NCBI GenBank assembly: GCA_007844125.1
Contig: CM017556.1
Coordinates: forward strand, 73,773,635-73,837,634
Length of the DNA stretch: 64,000 bases
Direction: 5' to 3'
Source of the DNA: Sinonovacula constricta
Lineage: Eukaryota > Mollusca > Bivalvia > Cardiida > Solecurtidae
Below, piece by piece: positions 59,700-64,000 of this stretch. The notes beneath the pieces are model-generated. The model was not told where the DNA came from, made no database searches, and saw only the letters and a list, made by a program, of their open reading frames with translations. Numbering within the stretch: position 1 is the first letter of the stretch; every line of letters begins with the position of its first letter. The position numbers and the translations under genes were made by a program.

Positions 59700-62600
59700 C
59701 AGTTGATCTCCATGCGCTCATCAATGGATGTGTCCGCAATCTTATAAGGTTCACGATTGGGGGTTATAAATATTTTGACCGATATCAACATTAATCAACA
59801 TTCGTCCATGGTATCATAAAAGCATATTATCTTTTTACTTTAGAAAGAGAGAAATTGTAAATGAACGTTTTTATGAGAAATACCCTATTGAATTTGTAGT
59901 GCAGTCCTTAATAATAACTGCATCAAACCAGTCTTGACAGTAAAGTTTATTAACAGCACTTAAATTGGATTTGCACTGATTTCCCTATAAGTATAACAGT
60001 CATGTTTGAAATAAGTATAGTTATATGGTTAAAGATGTTCAATAAGGTTTTTATTTTGAAGCAGGCTTCTTTAGTATGTTTTAAAAGTACGCTAAATTGG
60101 TATTTATGCATCACTTGCTGAAATTTTAAAAGGCCAGCCAAAACAAGATGCAGTTCGCTTAACTTTGCCGATTGGCTCTAAATCACTCTAGAAAATCTTT
60201 ACTTGCCCCTATAGACTAGTTAACATCGTTGCTTCGAGGGAAGAGATAAAATAGTTCTACAATCACCCAATGTTATAATTGAACAATTAAAAGATTGAAT
60301 CCTCTTGTGAGAATTAGTTTAATAAAATCTATCAAGAGCCTTCAGTGTCTGCTAATGGCATACTACCTAAACTATCGACCACTGCCTTTAGCTGCTAGAA
60401 CGTCGCAAAAGCCTCCCTTAAATCAAAACGATCAATGTATTGACGATTGAAGAACTGTTTAAATGGAATCAAGTATACTGCATTCAGTTAATACAACTAG
60501 ATTACAACTGCCGGAAAAGGTCTTTGCGATGACAGTTTTGTTAACTTTTACCTAAAGCTATAGCTTTTCGTAAGAAAATCCGGATTTCAAGAGTGTATTT
60601 CCTAACATATTGATAGTAGTTGACAAAGTTTATAGATTCAATTTTAAATGCATAATAATTACAATTCAGTGGTTAAATGTACATGTAGGTATCTTCGCTT
60701 TCGTCTAGAACTTTCCACAGATAACAATGTTTTGAAAGTAGTCCATCCGCATAATTCTTGGAGCACATTCACAGACGCAAATAAAGACTGACATTGACAC
60801 ATAAGGTTCCCTCAATATTCCATTACACCTATGCTTTTCATTGAGATAAATGCCTGAACCTGTGTCTTGTTCATCTAGCCGACGTACATCATTGTTTTAT
60901 AGGGTTACGCATTGCTAAGCTGTCGAATTCGAACCCACTGGATGACATTCGAGGTGAATAAATTAACTATTGGACGAGGTCGTAACTCGGCAATGGCATA
61001 TTTATTAGTCTCCCCTGATTAGCTTTCTCACATGCGTATATCTTGACAAGCAAGAGTATCTGTCTATTACAATGTGGAGATACAAGGTATTTTCGTGTGT
61101 TGTTCCAACAACTGATTGACGGTGTTGACTCCCGAATTGCCGAAGCGTATTAAAACGAGATTTATTTAAGGGTAAATTTTGTTTAATCAAAGAATAAGCT
61201 GTCGCATGCTATTTAACAATGCATCTTGTTACTATGATGACAGAGGCGCAATTTTGATGCAATACAGTTTTATGGAATATTTTATTGGGTAGAATGTATA
61301 TAGAAAATGGTCACCTTCCAAACAAGAATAGAAAAGTACTTTAACCTCATCAGATTGGAGATGTTCAGATCTTGACTGGTTTTTCGTGTAAGTGATCCAC
61401 AGTTGTTTTCATTCCCGCAGATTTTCGCCCAATTTTGTTGATTCTGACCTATGGTACTTTGCATAGAGAAATCCTAAAATACTCAAAAGATAAATTTCAG
61501 TTGCAACATTTATTACTTATACAGTCAAGTTCATAATGTATGTATTCAGTGTTACATGTCAATGAGAAATGTCAGGTAGACAGAGCATCTGCTTTTTGAT
61601 AATAATGAAACACGTCATTGACATTCACCCTTTCTTGATTGGATAGAAAAAAGAATCTAATGACATGTTGGAATGAATCAAATAACATAGATTTAGTTAA
61701 TTCTTCCTTAGGTTCCCCATCATTTGTGCTAATCGATGGTTTATATGTTAAAACGATAACATTCATATCACACTAACCTCATATAGTCGTATTAGCTGCT
61801 TAAATCAATTTAACAGTGCTTTCAAGGGTCTAATTCTTGAAACAGTTGTTGCAATATGTGACCTGTGTAGTCAGGTTATTAGTTTGGAAAATCCTTTGTA
61901 TAGGTACAGTGACTTAATTTATTAAATTGTATTCTATTAAACATTTTGTATTTAGTTGTTAAGAGATATTTAGTTTTATAAAGTTACGTGTATGTATATG
62001 ATGTGTCAATGTTCCCAGTAATTATTTGTGTTTTAAGCCTAATGTTTCTTAAAGGAATAAGGTGTACGTGTTATTGTGTCAATGTCTTTGTTTTTGAATT
62101 GTACATTTGTTGCCTCTATGTGTAATTTCTACGTGTTTGTGGCATGTAGCTTAAATTTTGATTGTGACCTTCATCTAAGTCCTGTAATTTTTATAAATAA
62201 CTGACTGCAATGAAATGAAATGATTTTTGTGGAGATTAGGAAACTATTTACTAACTGTTTATTTTTCTCTCATTTTCACGTGGCAGGGAAAACACTGTGG
62301 TGATCACAGCAAAGATACAATAGTATAGATGAGTATATAAATAAAGAAATGAAACGTCTTAATTGTGGTTCTATTATTGTTCCGTTTATATGGTACTTTC
62401 CCTTAATTGGTAATCTTTTTTCTGTTACTCTCTTGTTCTAATGACGATAAGGATAATTTGCTGTGTGGAAGGTACATTCTGATATAATAATGACCTACAT
62501 TTAGCGCATTACCTTTCGTTTAAACATCTGTTCATCTTTTTTTGCAATATAAACATATTCAACTGTATTCATGTACATGTTTATATACAATTTTGTTCGA

Positions 62601-64000
62601 TCAAATCATATCATATCATATCATATCATATCATATATAAGAGCTAAATACATTATGCCTTAGCTAGTGTTCGGCGCGTTGTTCTCTATTATGCTGTCCG
62701 ATCTAGATCGATCTAGTTATGTAAGTAGTGTATCATTTATTTCCAAGATTTTCTTGATAAATTCAACTAAAATAGAATGAGGTTAAGGTGTTGGTGACGC
62801 GCATGTCTTATTTATCTGTTAAACTTATTTCTTACTTATCTATTAAATAACACCAGTACGCTAATCAGTGAAATTAACTTACCAGGTTTCAATATTTTAC
62901 TTGCAATATCTTCTTAAGAGTCGCTTTTTTAAATTTCAGTTCGCCTTTTTGTAGGACTTTGTCATCTATAAATGGACTCATAGCCAATTAAGTCTATTTC
63001 ATACGTAGAGTTTATTGATTGTCATGGAAATAAAAAGGAAGACAGTTGAAATTACTTAGTGCTATCTTAAAGAAAAAAAAGCAACACTTTGCATGGAAAC
63101 TGAGACATAATCTACAATTGATATTATCAATAAGACATAAACAGTTAGAAGAAACTATAGCTACAGATGTATATAGCTCGTGGCAACTGGATCGCTATCA
63201 AAAGCTTTGTACTCTTTCTTGATCTTTAGCATTTAGGATGATGGATATATATGAAACCATTTTTTCTCGTAACTCATAAAGCGTCTGACCTATACATGCT
63301 AGATGTGTCTGAAGCTGATATTAGGTATTTAATTCACAAACGAAGACAATCACAGCCATTAGACATATCGACCGTTAAATAAACTGACAAGAATGGGCAA
63401 GCTAGAAATAAGGAGAAAACAGATGTGGCAGTGTCCGATTTCACCATTATGGAGAGAAAAAAATATTACTGACAGAAAAACGGTTGACCAATACGACTTG
63501 TAGCTTCTATTGTAAAATGTTTATGAGCATTACACCATACACATTACAATTGTAAAAAAAACACATACAATACACCCTCTGGTTATTTCAATTTGTTTAA
63601 TAAATAATTTCAATTAGCAATTTCTGCTGTGATATAGATGCTTTTGATAAATTACCATTGTCAAAAATGCTTTCACAATGTTTTTATCGCAAACTGCCTT
63701 GCTGAGGTCTCTCATTTATATTGGAATTTAGTTTCTTCTAAGCGTAAACACCGCGGTGCTTGATTGCAGACACATTACTCCCACTTATTGGTGCCACACT
63801 TAATCTACATCCAAATAACGCAATCATTGAGAACTTAAATCTTCTGGCTATGATCGCATTTGAAACACACTAGAACATAAATTTGGAAATATGAAAAAAG
63901 TCCCATGTGAATTAACACAAGTATTTCTAGACAAAGAACCTACAAGTTAATGTAAATGTGACACAATCGCCGAGACGATTCACTATACACATTGATAAAA
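59700..64000 (+). repeat. Large paralogous block, copy 2, right part (partners 32040-41300 and 26640-31150)
   Basis: 59750-61180 matches 32040-33370, and 61180-63640 matches 33370-36940 and 26640-30580. 63640-64000 matches 40680-41050 and runs off the window. The frames of 60-64 codons inside are not preserved in the other copies. Confidence 0.73.
62606..62636 (+). repeat. Pentameric microsatellite (TCATA)n
   Basis: Six perfect TCATA units. Confidence 0.95.

Overview
This is an AT-rich, gene-poor stretch of a metazoan nuclear genome. No prokaryotic layout is visible: there are no dense ORFs, operons or ribosome binding sites. It contains eukaryotic transposable elements, tRNA-derived SINE heads and long (TG)n, (CA)n and (AAC)n microsatellites. 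The repeat content (a Tigger/pogo transposon, a non-LTR element of the kind annotated as craniofacial-development-protein-2-like in many lophotrochozoan and cnidarian genomes, and abundant small core-sharing retroposons) suggests a mollusc, most likely a bivalve. That is an inference from style; no species-diagnostic gene is present. I found no host protein-coding gene. Every protein similarity I can defend belongs to a decayed mobile element.

Layout. 1-3.9 kb: anonymous DNA, a 5'-truncated retroposon and one arm of an inverted paralogous block. 3.9-7.17 kb: a complete but dead Tigger-like DNA transposon, split by a retroposon insertion. 7.2-17.4 kb: scattered small retroposons, a two-headed tRNA-type SINE near 10.0-10.35 kb, the partner inverted block (13.5-14.6 kb) and old repeat fragments. 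17.4-31.15 kb: a long block with a collinear, diverged second copy at about 48-64 kb. 31.2-31.6 kb: a reverse-transcriptase-like fragment. 32-41.3 kb: a third copy of part of that block, interrupted by a dimeric retroposon (35.97-36.78 kb) and a 3.7-kb GC-rich non-LTR retrotransposon (36.95-40.64 kb), itself carrying a nested 0.37-kb insertion. 41.5-46 kb: another dimeric retroposon, more small copies and empty DNA. 46.4-64 kb: the second copy of the large block, with its own insertions and one internal inversion relative to the first.

The two most noteworthy features are (i) the tandem and inverted paralogous architecture, in which most of the window aligns by eye to another part of it at modest identity although it codes for nothing recognisable, and (ii) a family of short retroposons with one constant end, variable truncation at the other, and three copies built as head-to-tail one-and-a-quarter-unit dimers. 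At least three subfamilies share a central hairpin-containing core and a related end. Shared versus private insertions give relative ages: one retroposon is present in all three copies of the large block, whereas the dimer and the 3.7-kb LINE are in one copy only.

All alignments were made by eye, so block borders are approximate (tens to a hundred bases) unless a target-site duplication fixes them.
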